30,482 nucleotides of DNA from positions 1-30,482 of the IMG/VR virus record IMGVR_UViG_3300010410_000128; one strand, 5' to 3'. The notes under the pieces were generated by a model. The model was given only the letters and a program-made list of their open reading frames with translations, was not told where the DNA came from and did not search any database. Below are positions 7,394 to 14,245 of the stretch, one piece after another. This stretch comes from a virus. The first letter of the stretch is position 1. Each line of letters opens with the position of its first letter. The position numbers and the translations under genes were made by a program.

Positions 7394-7512
7394 GTTTCTG
7401 AACCCGTTCAGGGCGCAAAGGCTTTTCAAAGGGTGGTTTGATGGTGTCTCAGACAGGGGACGGCTCGAAGAGCCGTCCATTCTTGAGAGAAATAAAAAAA
7501 GGAGACACCCGT
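7394..7512. promoter_or_regulatory. putative late-operon promoter and leader region
   Basis: 119 bases between the terminator and the first lysis-region gene. It holds the palindrome CTGAAC-CC-GTTCAG (7398-7411) and a perfect 9-bp hairpin, GGACGGCTC-GAA-GAGCCGTCC (7458-7478), which has no T-run. It then carries a Shine-Dalgarno GGAGACACCC. I see no good -35/-10 pair, which fits an activator-dependent promoter of the Mor/C type. Late promoter function is inferred from location. Confidence 0.5.
7398..7411. repeat. CTGAAC palindrome copy 1
   Basis: CTGAAC-CC-GTTCAG, followed by GGCG. The flanks TT and GGGCG are shared with the copy at 23141. Confidence 0.85.
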
Positions 7513-7878
7513 ATGAGCACAGACCCGAAGGGCATTAAGAGCATCATCGTTGTGATGGATACCGTTCTCGATATCGGCGCAGATATTGCCGCCGCACTCG
7601 ACGACAAGAAACTTTCTCTCAGCGAAGGTCTTTCGCTGAGCAAACATATTCCCGGCGCGATCGCCGCGATCAGGGCGGCTCCGGATCTTCCGGGCGAGCT
7701 GCAGGATCTCGATGCCGCCGAGCGCGAAGAAATCATTGCGCACTTCGCCGGCAAGTTTGACCTTCCGAACGATCAGATCGAAGAGCGCGTCGAGAAGCTC
7801 TTTGCTGTAGCCGTAAATCTCTCCATCGAAGTAGTTGAGATCGTCAACGTGGTGAAGGCGTTCCGGACGAAGGAATAA
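7513..7878 (+). CDS. late-region protein of unknown function
   Basis: 121 residues, all-helical by pattern, acidic and alanine-rich (SIIVVMDTVLDIGADIAAAL, AEREEIIAHFAGKFDLPNDQ). The C-terminal helix is hydrophobic but amphipathic (LFAVAVNLSIEVVEIVNVVK), not a clear membrane span. The ATG at 7513 has GGAGACACCCGT upstream; earlier in-frame starts lie in the hairpin leader. As the first gene after the middle terminator and directly upstream of the holin, it may belong to the lysis cassette, but no lytic enzyme motif is present. Confidence 0.7.
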   Translation: MSTDPKGIKSIIVVMDTVLDIGADIAAALDDKKLSLSEGLSLSKHIPGAIAAIRAAPDLPGELQDLDAAEREEIIAHFAGKFDLPNDQIEERVEKLFAVAVNLSIEVVEIVNVVKAFRTKE

Positions 7879-7892
7879 ACTCTGACAGCCGA

Positions 7893-7913
7893 GGGCGGCC
7901 ACAGGGGCCGCCC
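7893..7913. repeat. intergenic hairpin GGGCGGCC-ACAGG-GGCCGCCC
   Basis: Perfect 8-bp stem with 5-base loop in the 49-base spacer between two late genes. Only eight bases separate it from the next Shine-Dalgarno. No T-run. Confidence 0.75.
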
Positions 7914-7927
7914 CTACAGGAGACACC

Positions 7928-8077
7928 ATGTGGCCTTTTAAAAAATTAAGGAAAAACGGATTGCGCTATTACCCACGGCACGGACGAACTCATGACCGAA
8001 AAATGCCGGGATATTTGCGCGGCGTGCGCAGGTTTTACCTCGCCCACCCCGAGCTGCGCAGAAAGGCGACTGCCTGA
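7928..8077 (+). CDS. 49-residue highly basic protein
   Basis: Short gene with a perfect Shine-Dalgarno context (AGGAGACACC directly before the ATG). Its stop overlaps the holin start (TGATGA). The product is strongly cationic and aromatic (MWPFKKLRKNGLRYYPRHGR, then GYLRGVRRFYLAHPELRRKA). No family recognised. The RBS and the coupling to the holin gene support expression. A role in lysis or nucleic-acid binding is only a guess. Confidence 0.62.
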   Translation: MWPFKKLRKNGLRYYPRHGRTHDRKMPGYLRGVRRFYLAHPELRRKATA

Positions 8078-8553
8078 TGAGCGTAACAGCCATTACTGCA
8101 ATCGTTGGACTATTTTCTCGGGCGTTTGAGCCGGTCACGAAACTGATCGATGACGAACGCTTTACCCCCGAAGAAAAGGCCAATCTGGCCAACACGCAAG
8201 TGCTGGCCGAATTGGCCAACGAACGGGCGGCACTGGAAATCGAAAAGCTGGAGTGGCAGGTGCAGGCGGAAACACAGAAGCGGTTGGCTGCTGAAGCCAA
8301 GGCCGAGGCCGATTCCCAGACCGCACTTGCGCGGATCCATGAGGCACAAACCGGCGAAGATGATTTATTCACCAAGCGCGTCCGGCCGTTTGCAGCCTAC
8401 GTCATGACCCTAATGCTGATTGCCGATCAGGTGTGGCACATGTTCGGAAAGGAACGCTTTTTTAATAACGCCATGATGATGGGTTATTTCTCGCTGCTGG
8501 GCATCTACATTGCCGGGCGGTCTTTTGAAAAATTCAAACGGATGAAGGGTTAA
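8077..8553 (+). CDS. holin of the three-TM family
   Basis: 158 residues. The first 25 residues form a short hydrophobic stretch (ITAIVGLFSRAFEPVTKLID). A long charged coiled coil follows (about 30-90, ANERAALEIEKLEWQVQAET). Then comes the signature 'RPFAAYVMTLMLIADQVWHM' membrane segment and a last membrane helix (MMGYFSLLGIYIAGRSFEKF). This arrangement matches the 3TM phage holin family (also found in gene transfer agents), which makes inner-membrane holes that release or activate the endolysin. It is flanked by a small basic protein and a spanin-like protein, which supports a lysis cassette. Confidence 0.82.
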   Translation: MSVTAITAIVGLFSRAFEPVTKLIDDERFTPEEKANLANTQVLAELANERAALEIEKLEWQVQAETQKRLAAEAKAEADSQTALARIHEAQTGEDDLFTKRVRPFAAYVMTLMLIADQVWHMFGKERFFNNAMMMGYFSLLGIYIAGRSFEKFKRMKG

Positions 8554-8556
8554 CCG

Positions 8557-8952
8557 GTGAGCTTAGAAAATTCGGAAGTGCTGGGGCAGTTTGTGCAGAT
8601 TGCGGTGTGGGTTCTCGGGGCCATTCTGCTGGTGATAAAAATCGTACAGAGCTTTCGGAGATCTCCTGCGATCGAGGCGGAGTTCTCTACAAAACTGGAT
8701 ATGAAATCCTGCAAAGAATCGTGTGACGCGCAGGTCCGCTCGATAACGGCCGTTGCCGAAACACGCGAAGCGGCCAGCCAGAAAAGCCGCGCGCGGCTGC
8801 ACGAACACCTAGAGAACCTGCGTGCAGATATGGAAGGGAAACTGCGCTCGCTCGGCGAACAGAGCGCTGCGCAAAGCGCAAAATCTGAATTATTCAACCA
8901 GCGACAGGTCGAGATGGATCGAAAGATCGACACACTTTTACAACGGAACTGA
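8557..8952 (+). CDS. DUF2730/i-spanin-like membrane-anchored coiled coil
   Basis: 131 residues with a GTG start three bases after the holin stop. There is one N-terminal membrane helix (about 10-30, FVQIAVWVLGAILLVIKIVQ), then about 90 residues of charged coiled coil (SRARLHEHLENLRADMEGKL). This topology is that of Rz-type inner-membrane spanins and of the DUF2730 proteins at the same position in Mu-like phages. A spanin would connect inner and outer membrane in the last step of lysis. No nested or overlapping Rz1 lipoprotein was seen, so the spanin role is uncertain while the topology is clear. Confidence 0.72.
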   Translation: MSLENSEVLGQFVQIAVWVLGAILLVIKIVQSFRRSPAIEAEFSTKLDMKSCKESCDAQVRSITAVAETREAASQKSRARLHEHLENLRADMEGKLRSLGEQSAAQSAKSELFNQRQVEMDRKIDTLLQRN

Positions 8953-8967
8953 ACACAGGGAGACAGC

Positions 8968-9246
8968 ATGCCACTAACTGAAGAATCAAAAGAACTATTG
9001 CGAAACGCGATCCTGATGCAGCTGAATGCTGCGAGAGCCACCGGGCTGCGGCTGGGGCCGATTCACGTCGGCGTAAAGCTGGCCGGATTCCAAACCTTGG
9101 AACAAGAGGAACTGGCGCAGCAGATGCGCTACCTCGAAGCGCACGGACTGATCTGCCGCGACAAAAAAGCGCACACCCAATCTGTCGATATTTATCTGAT
9201 CACCGCGCTGGGCGTGGATGTGCTCGACGAGAGCGGCCTTATTTAA
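8968..9246 (+). CDS. winged-helix protein upstream of terminase
   Basis: 92 residues, RBS GGGAGACAGC. Residues 15-75 show a winged-helix arrangement (LILMQLNAARATGLRLGPIH-like start, LEQEELAQQMRYLEAHGLIC as a recognition helix plus 'L..HGLI', a beta wing, then YLITALGVDVLDE). Comparable small DNA-binding proteins sit just before the terminase genes in Mu-like phages. A regulatory or DNA-packaging accessory role is possible. Codons at 9088-9102 carry a copy of the TTCCAA palindrome, read as F-Q-T-L-E. Confidence 0.75.
   Translation: MPLTEESKELLRNAILMQLNAARATGLRLGPIHVGVKLAGFQTLEQEELAQQMRYLEAHGLICRDKKAHTQSVDIYLITALGVDVLDESGLI
9088..9102. repeat. TTCCAA palindrome copy 2 (inside the winged-helix gene)
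   Basis: TTCCAA, spacer ACC, TTGGAA. Same 15 bases and same codon phase as the copies in muB and gene D. Confidence 0.9.
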
Positions 9247-9249
9247 TTT

Positions 9250-9278
9250 CCGATTGGCGATTTTTGATTGCCGATTGG
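9250..9278. repeat. GATTGGCGATT word-repeat spacer
   Basis: The whole spacer between two genes is made of imperfect repeats of CCGATTGGCGATT and GATTGCCGATTGG, ending at the Shine-Dalgarno. A similar stretch occurs at 25237-25269, before the tail-tube gene. Confidence 0.8.
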
Positions 9279-9290
9279 AGGGAGAACCCC

Positions 9291-9815
9291 ATGTCAAAAC
9301 CGTCGACTGTAAAGACGCTTCCGAAACCCGACCGCGAATGGCTTGAGAAACAGCTGCTCGAGCGGAACTTTGCGGACTATGACGGTCTGACGGCTGCGCT
9401 AGCCGAACGCGGGCTGGAGATCTCGCGCAGCGCCCTCGGGCGTTTCGGTAAGGAGTTTAAAAACCATGTCGAGAAGCTGCGCCGTGCAACCGATATGGCC
9501 GTGCTGCTGAGCGAAGAGGTCGGAGACGACGCCAACGCGATCGGCGATGCGACGACCCGCATGATGCAGATGCATCTATTTGAGGCGATGCAGGATTATG
9601 ATTTTACGCGACTGCAGGCTGTGAAGCCGCACCAGCTGATCGCTGCGCTGGCGGATTTGAACCGCGCCTCCGTCAGTCAGAAAAAATGGATGAGCGATGT
9701 CCGAACTAAGACAAAGGCCGTGGCGGAGTCGGTTGAAAAGACCACAAAAAAGGCTGGCCTGAGTACAGATGCGATCGCGCAGATCAAACGGGATATTCTT
9801 GGAATCGGAAAATGA
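9291..9815 (+). CDS. terminase small subunit, Mu gp27-like (DUF3486)
   Basis: 174 residues. The start contains 'LP.P.REWLEKQLLERNFAD', the HTH-like 'LTAALAERGLEISRSALGRF' and then long helices (MMQMHLFEAMQDYDFTRLQA), ending in GLSTDAIAQIKRDILGI. This is the DUF3486 arrangement: N-terminal DNA-binding helix-turn-helix followed by a helical oligomerisation part. In Mu the equivalent protein starts packaging from the left end of integrated DNA. The ATG at 9291 has GGAGGGAGAACCCC upstream. It overlaps the large subunit by four bases. Confidence 0.9.
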   Translation: MSKPSTVKTLPKPDREWLEKQLLERNFADYDGLTAALAERGLEISRSALGRFGKEFKNHVEKLRRATDMAVLLSEEVGDDANAIGDATTRMMQMHLFEAMQDYDFTRLQAVKPHQLIAALADLNRASVSQKKWMSDVRTKTKAVAESVEKTTKKAGLSTDAIAQIKRDILGIGK

Positions 9816-11263
9816 GATGCTTTGACACCAAAGTCGATCTGTCCAACTACCTGATGCCCTATCAGGCGCGCTGGCTCGAAGACGACAGCCGCTTTAAGAT
9901 CTGGGAAAAGACCCGGCGCGGCGGCATGTCGTTTGTCCAGGCCTTGGAAGATGTGTTTGATGCGAGCCGGGAAGAAAAGCCGATGGATGTATTCTTCAGC
10001 TCGGCCGATGCGTCGGCCGCTACGGAATACATTCTTTATGTTCAGTTCTGGGCAGAGCTGCTTGGCGAAGCCGCCGACTTCCTTGGCGAAGTGCTGATCG
10101 ACAGCAAAAACGATATCAAGGCGCTGTCGGTTAAGTTCTCAACCGGCAAGCGCATCGTTGCTCTGACCAGCAACCCGAAGGCCTTCCGCTCCAAAGGCGG
10201 CAAGCTGGTGCTCGATGAGTTTGCGTTCCACGAGCAGCAGGATGCGATGTGGAAAGCGGCCAAGCCGATTGTCACCTGGGGCTTTCCGGTCCGCGTGATC
10301 TCCACCTATAACGGCAAGGGAAACCGCTATGCCCGCATGGTGGCCGACGCGAAGAAAGGCAAGGAGCTACTCGATGGCCGCTGGCGCAAAGTCGTCGGCG
10401 AGAAGGCCAACGCCTGGAGTCTGCATACGACGACGATCGAAGATGCGGTTGCTCAGGGGCTGGCCGATAAGATTCTCGGCCGCGAATTAACGGCGGCTGA
10501 GCGTCTCGCGTGGCTGGATGAAGAACGCGACGCCTGCGGTGATGACGCGACGTGGATGCAGGAATACATGTGCGAGCCGGTCGACGGGGCTACCGCCTGG
10601 TTGACCTATGAACTAATCGCATCCTGTGAGCACGAGGACGCCGGAAAGCCAGAACTCTACAAAGGCGGGCCGTGTTACTTCGGCAACGATATCGGCCTGC
10701 GGCATGACTTGTGGGTGCTTCCGATCTTTGAAGAAGTCGGAGATGTGCTGTGGTGCCGCGAACTTGTCCGGCTGAAAAAGAAAAAATTCCGCGAGCACGA
10801 TGCGGAGATGGAACGTGTTTTCAGGCAGTACCGGATTGTGCGTGGCTGTATGGACCAGACCGGAATGGGCGAGAAGCCGGTTGAAGATGCCAAGCGGCGC
10901 TATGGGGAGACGCGCATTGAAGGCGTGATCTTCAATACGGGAAGCCACCTGCTGATGGCCAATACCGGCAAGCAGGCGTTTCAGGATCGCAAGCTTCGCA
11001 TTCCGATCGATCCTGCTCTGCGCGACTCGCTGCATAAGCTGCAGAGTGTTCCGGGGCCGAACAATCAGCCTCGCTTTATGGCCACCAGCGACGCGGCCGG
11101 CCACGCCGACGAAGCGTGGGCCATCTTCCTTGCGCTACTGGCCGCAATCAATGAGTGCGTCGTCTATGCCTACGAGGCGGCGCAGGAGCGGCGCAGCCGT
11201 GGGTTCCAGATGCAACCGGACTTTTCCGACGATGACACCCGACAGGAGAACTTTGAATTATGA
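9812..11263 (+). CDS. terminase large subunit, Mu gp28-like
   Basis: 483 residues. The packaging motor has an ATPase and a nuclease domain. The ATPase has an unusual Walker A-like element EKTRRGGMS (32-40), Walker B KLVLDEFAF with D135 and E136, and the coupling motif VISTYNG (162-168). The RNase H-like nuclease shows D293 (YFGNDIGLR), D348 (GCMDQTG) and D433 (HADEAWAIF) as likely metal ligands. Order, length and motifs agree with Mu-type headful terminases. It is coupled to the small subunit by ATGA overlap and to the portal gene by another four-base overlap. Confidence 0.93.
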   Translation: MRCFDTKVDLSNYLMPYQARWLEDDSRFKIWEKTRRGGMSFVQALEDVFDASREEKPMDVFFSSADASAATEYILYVQFWAELLGEAADFLGEVLIDSKNDIKALSVKFSTGKRIVALTSNPKAFRSKGGKLVLDEFAFHEQQDAMWKAAKPIVTWGFPVRVISTYNGKGNRYARMVADAKKGKELLDGRWRKVVGEKANAWSLHTTTIEDAVAQGLADKILGRELTAAERLAWLDEERDACGDDATWMQEYMCEPVDGATAWLTYELIASCEHEDAGKPELYKGGPCYFGNDIGLRHDLWVLPIFEEVGDVLWCRELVRLKKKKFREHDAEMERVFRQYRIVRGCMDQTGMGEKPVEDAKRRYGETRIEGVIFNTGSHLLMANTGKQAFQDRKLRIPIDPALRDSLHKLQSVPGPNNQPRFMATSDAAGHADEAWAIFLALLAAINECVVYAYEAAQERRSRGFQMQPDFSDDDTRQENFEL

Positions 11264-12813
11264 GCACTACCCTTTTTGACCACCTTGGCCGCCCGATTGA
11301 AATGAAAACGCTGGAGCAGGAAATCGCCAGTCCGATAAGCGGCGTGCGCGATATCTGGCATGACAGTCAGGCGACCAGCCTGACCCCGAGCAAGCTGGCA
11401 ACGATTCTGACGGAACTGCGCGAAGGCGAGACCACCAATTTTATTACGCTGGCCGATGAGATCGAAGAGCGCGAACCGCACTATGCGTCGGTGATCGGGA
11501 CGCGCAAAAATGCGCTGTCCGGTTTGGAGCCGGTCGTTGAGGCGGCCAGTGACGATCAAGCCGATATCGACATGGCGGATGAAATCCGCGAGCTGCTGCG
11601 CCGGCCGGAATTCGACAACCTGACGGATGATGCGCTCGATGCGCTGCACAAGGGATTTTCGGTGAGCGAGATTCTATGGGACACCAGCGAGAAACAGTGG
11701 ATGCCGCGCGACTACCGCTTTGTGGACCAGCGCTGGTTCCAGTTTGACAAAAAAACACTGGAGCTACGGTTTAAGGACAAGGAGATCAAGGAAGGCCTTG
11801 CGCTGGATCCGTTCAAGTGGATCGTGCATTACCCGCGACTGAAGACCGGCTTCCCAGTATCGAGCGGGCTGGCGCGCCTGGCAGCTGTGGCGTTTATGTG
11901 CAAGAACTACGCGATCAAGGATTGGATGCGCTTCATCGAGACCTACGGGATGCCGCTGCGCGTCGGCCGTTACGGACCGAACGCCACGCCGCAGGATAAA
12001 GCCATCCTGAAACGGGCCGTTGTCAATATCGGCGCGGATGCGGCGGCGATTATTCCTGACAGCATGAAAATCGAATTTACGGATGCCGGCAACCAGAATG
12101 CCGGGTTGCTTCTCTATAAGGGGACGGCCGAGTGGCTGGATAAGCAGATGAGTAAGGCCGTGCTCGGCCAGACGGCCAGCTCGGAAGGAACGCCGGGAAG
12201 CCTGGGCGGACAGGACGGTCAGTCGGACGTGCGCCGCGATATCCTGAAGAAAGATGCTAAGAAACTGGCCGCGACCTACAACCGTTATCTCGTGAAGCCG
12301 TACATTGATTTAAACCATGGACCACAGGCCAATTATCCGGCCATTAAATGGATCATTAAAGATCCGGAAGATGTGAAGGCGCTATCCGACAGCGTCGTCG
12401 CGCTGGTGGATCGCGGGCTGCGGGTGAGCCAATCTGAAATGAGAGATAAGCTGGGGCTGGCGGATCCGGGTGATGATGCCGAGGTGTTGGTGTCTCCGAA
12501 AGCATCGTCGTCCGGTCCGTCGGCTCCGGCGCTGAACGCGCGGAGAAACTTGAAAAGGACGGCGCTGAACGCCCAGGCCGCGCCTGAAGATGTTGTGGAT
12601 GAGCTGGAGCAGATCGCTCTGGATGGCTGGGAACCCACGCTGCAGCCGGTGCTCAATGCCTTGCAGCAGCTGGCCGATGAATGCGAAACCGCTGAAGAGT
12701 TTAACCGCCGCCTCCCTGAGATCGTCGATGCGGCAGATCTGACCGACCTGACGAAGAGTCTGGCGGCGGCGATGTTTAAATCTAGAGCCTCCGGGGATGC
12801 AGAAGAGGTTTAG
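11260..12813 (+). CDS. portal protein, Mu gp29-like (DUF935)
   Basis: 517 residues (Mu gp29 512). It forms the dodecameric ring through which DNA enters the head. Typical portions are the start IASPISGVRDIWHDSQATSL, the conserved 'EEREPHYASVIGTRKNALSG' block, 'GFSVSEILWD' and 'LLLYKGTAEWLDKQMSKAVLG'. These are followed by GQTASSEGTPGSLGGQDGQS, a loop typical of DUF935. The C-terminal 100 residues include two 'ALNA' tripeptide-type sites (near residues 424 and 434) in a low-complexity linker, a motif also repeated in the protease/scaffold gene. It overlaps the terminase gene by four bases. Confidence 0.95.
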   Translation: MSTTLFDHLGRPIEMKTLEQEIASPISGVRDIWHDSQATSLTPSKLATILTELREGETTNFITLADEIEEREPHYASVIGTRKNALSGLEPVVEAASDDQADIDMADEIRELLRRPEFDNLTDDALDALHKGFSVSEILWDTSEKQWMPRDYRFVDQRWFQFDKKTLELRFKDKEIKEGLALDPFKWIVHYPRLKTGFPVSSGLARLAAVAFMCKNYAIKDWMRFIETYGMPLRVGRYGPNATPQDKAILKRAVVNIGADAAAIIPDSMKIEFTDAGNQNAGLLLYKGTAEWLDKQMSKAVLGQTASSEGTPGSLGGQDGQSDVRRDILKKDAKKLAATYNRYLVKPYIDLNHGPQANYPAIKWIIKDPEDVKALSDSVVALVDRGLRVSQSEMRDKLGLADPGDDAEVLVSPKASSSGPSAPALNARRNLKRTALNAQAAPEDVVDELEQIALDGWEPTLQPVLNALQQLADECETAEEFNRRLPEIVDAADLTDLTKSLAAAMFKSRASGDAEEV

Positions 12814-12844
12814 CCACAAAAAGCACAAAAGGTCGCAAAAAGAG

Positions 12845-14038
12845 ATGCCGCAAAAAAAATACAGCGCCGGTCCGCCGCCGAAAGAGGCGATTGATTTTTT
12901 CCGTTCCAAGGGTTGGAAAGTCGGGTTCGACTTTCAAGACGTATGGGAACAGGAGCACGCTTTCGCCTTCACGGCCGCGAAGGTCATGACGGTGGATGTG
13001 CTGGAGACGCTGCGCGGCGCGGTTGCCCAGGCGTTGGCCGAAGGGCGCACCTTTCAGGATTTTAAAAAGGATCTTCAGCCGGAACTGGAGCGCCTTGGCT
13101 GGTGGGGAAAGAAGGAATTGCCAGATCCCACGACCGGTGAGCTGAAAAATGCGCAGCTTGGATCCCCGCGACGCCTGAAAGTGATTTATCAGACGAACAT
13201 GCGTTCGGCACGATCTGCCGGAAAGTGGGAGCGGATACAGCGCACGAAAAAGCTGTTGCCCTATCTGCGCTATTCTCTCGGCCCGGCCGAGAAGCACCGG
13301 CCGGAACACGTCGCATGGGAAGGCCTTGAGCTACTGGCGGACGATCCGTGGTGGGAAACCCACATGCCGCCGAACGGCTGGGGATGCAAGTGCTGGGTGC
13401 AACAGCTGACTAAAGAACAGGTTGACTCGACCGGCGGACCGGAGGAGGCCCCTGCAGATGAAATGCAGGAATGGACGAACCCGCGCACCGGCGCAACCGA
13501 GCAGATCCCAAAAGGCATTACGCCAGGCTTTAATTTCAATCCCGGTCAGGTTCGGCAGGAAAAACAGCTCGACCGGTTTAAGGAGCAGTTAAACAGCGTT
13601 TCGCCGACGGCGGCCGATGCGGTCCAGCGCGCCTGGATGCAACCGGAGATCTTTGGACTTTGGCGGCAGAACCCGCAAGGAAATGTTCCGGTGGCCGTGA
13701 TGGATGAAGAGACGCGGGCACTGACCGGCGCTCTGCAGCGGACCGTCTATCTCTCCGGAGCGACGATGGTAAAGCAGAATAAACGTCATGACGAAATGAC
13801 GGATGATGAATACTGCCTGCTCCCGGATATCATCCGCGACGGGCGGATCATTCAGATTGGCGAGCAGCGGCTGATCTTCTTCCGGCGTGACGGCCGGTTG
13901 TATGAGGCGGTTGTTAAGTCGACGGATAACCGGAATGAAAACTATCTAACCAGTTTCCACCATGCTCCGGAGTCGCAGATTGCGCGCGAGCTGAAAAAAG
14001 AAGGCGCACGGGAAGTGCGCCCTGAAAAGAATGACTGA
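12845..14038 (+). CDS. head morphogenesis protein, MuF / Mu gp30-like
   Basis: 397 residues. The phage Mu F-like domain is visible at about residues 85-200: LKVIYQTNMRSARSAGKWER, then 'LPYLRYSLGPAEKHRPEHVA' and 'LLADDPWWETHMPPNGWGCK', with the family's conserved R..H, W.......PP..W.C.C pattern. The C-terminus (about 270-390) ends in a small domain with RLIFFRRDGRLYEAVVKSTD. MuF proteins enter the head in few copies and help assembly. The longer ATG at 12797 would overlap the portal and would add a lysine/histidine-rich leader coded by a repetitive spacer, so 12845 is preferred. The actual start remains uncertain. Confidence 0.9.
   Translation: MPQKKYSAGPPPKEAIDFFRSKGWKVGFDFQDVWEQEHAFAFTAAKVMTVDVLETLRGAVAQALAEGRTFQDFKKDLQPELERLGWWGKKELPDPTTGELKNAQLGSPRRLKVIYQTNMRSARSAGKWERIQRTKKLLPYLRYSLGPAEKHRPEHVAWEGLELLADDPWWETHMPPNGWGCKCWVQQLTKEQVDSTGGPEEAPADEMQEWTNPRTGATEQIPKGITPGFNFNPGQVRQEKQLDRFKEQLNSVSPTAADAVQRAWMQPEIFGLWRQNPQGNVPVAVMDEETRALTGALQRTVYLSGATMVKQNKRHDEMTDDEYCLLPDIIRDGRIIQIGEQRLIFFRRDGRLYEAVVKSTDNRNENYLTSFHHAPESQIARELKKEGAREVRPEKND
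12904..12918. repeat. TTCCAA palindrome copy 3 (inside the MuF gene)
   Basis: TTCCAA, spacer GGG, TTGGAA. Here the codon phase differs: it is read as R-S-K-G-W-K. Confidence 0.9.
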
Positions 14039-14044
14039 GACGCG

Positions 14045-14106
14045 GCAGGGCCTCCCGGAACCCTGCATAGCGCTCCGCCCGGCGAACCGGACGTGCTACG
14101 GCGGAG
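14045..14106. other. structured intergenic segment between MuF and protease genes
   Basis: The 207-base gap 14039-14245 has no convincing gene. It holds nested inverted repeats: GCAGGG/CCCTGC (14045-14050 with 14061-14066), CTCCGCC/GGCGGAG (14073-14079 with 14100-14106) and an inner CCGG/CCGG around CGAA. No T-run, and no tRNA consensus found. The rest of the gap contains the palindrome at 14177-14190 and the Shine-Dalgarno of the protease gene. Confidence 0.5.
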
Positions 14107-14176
14107 AGATTTGCACCGTGTCACGCGCCTCAGATGGTTAAAAGCTACACCCGCCTCCCCCGAGAAGTCAACTCTT

Positions 14177-14190
14177 CTGAACCTGTTCAG
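14177..14190. repeat. CTGAAC palindrome copy 2
   Basis: CTGAAC-CT-GTTCAG, in the gap upstream of the protease/scaffold gene. Confidence 0.85.
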
Positions 14191-14245
14191 GGTGCTTGGT
14201 TCTGTTCTGTGCAGATAGATTCATGCACATCGAACAGGAGGGACA

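Noticed and set aside
14070-14160. tRNA or group II intron fragment suspected from stems in the gap
   Set aside because: No T-loop consensus, no acceptor pairing of proper length and no domain V-like hairpin.
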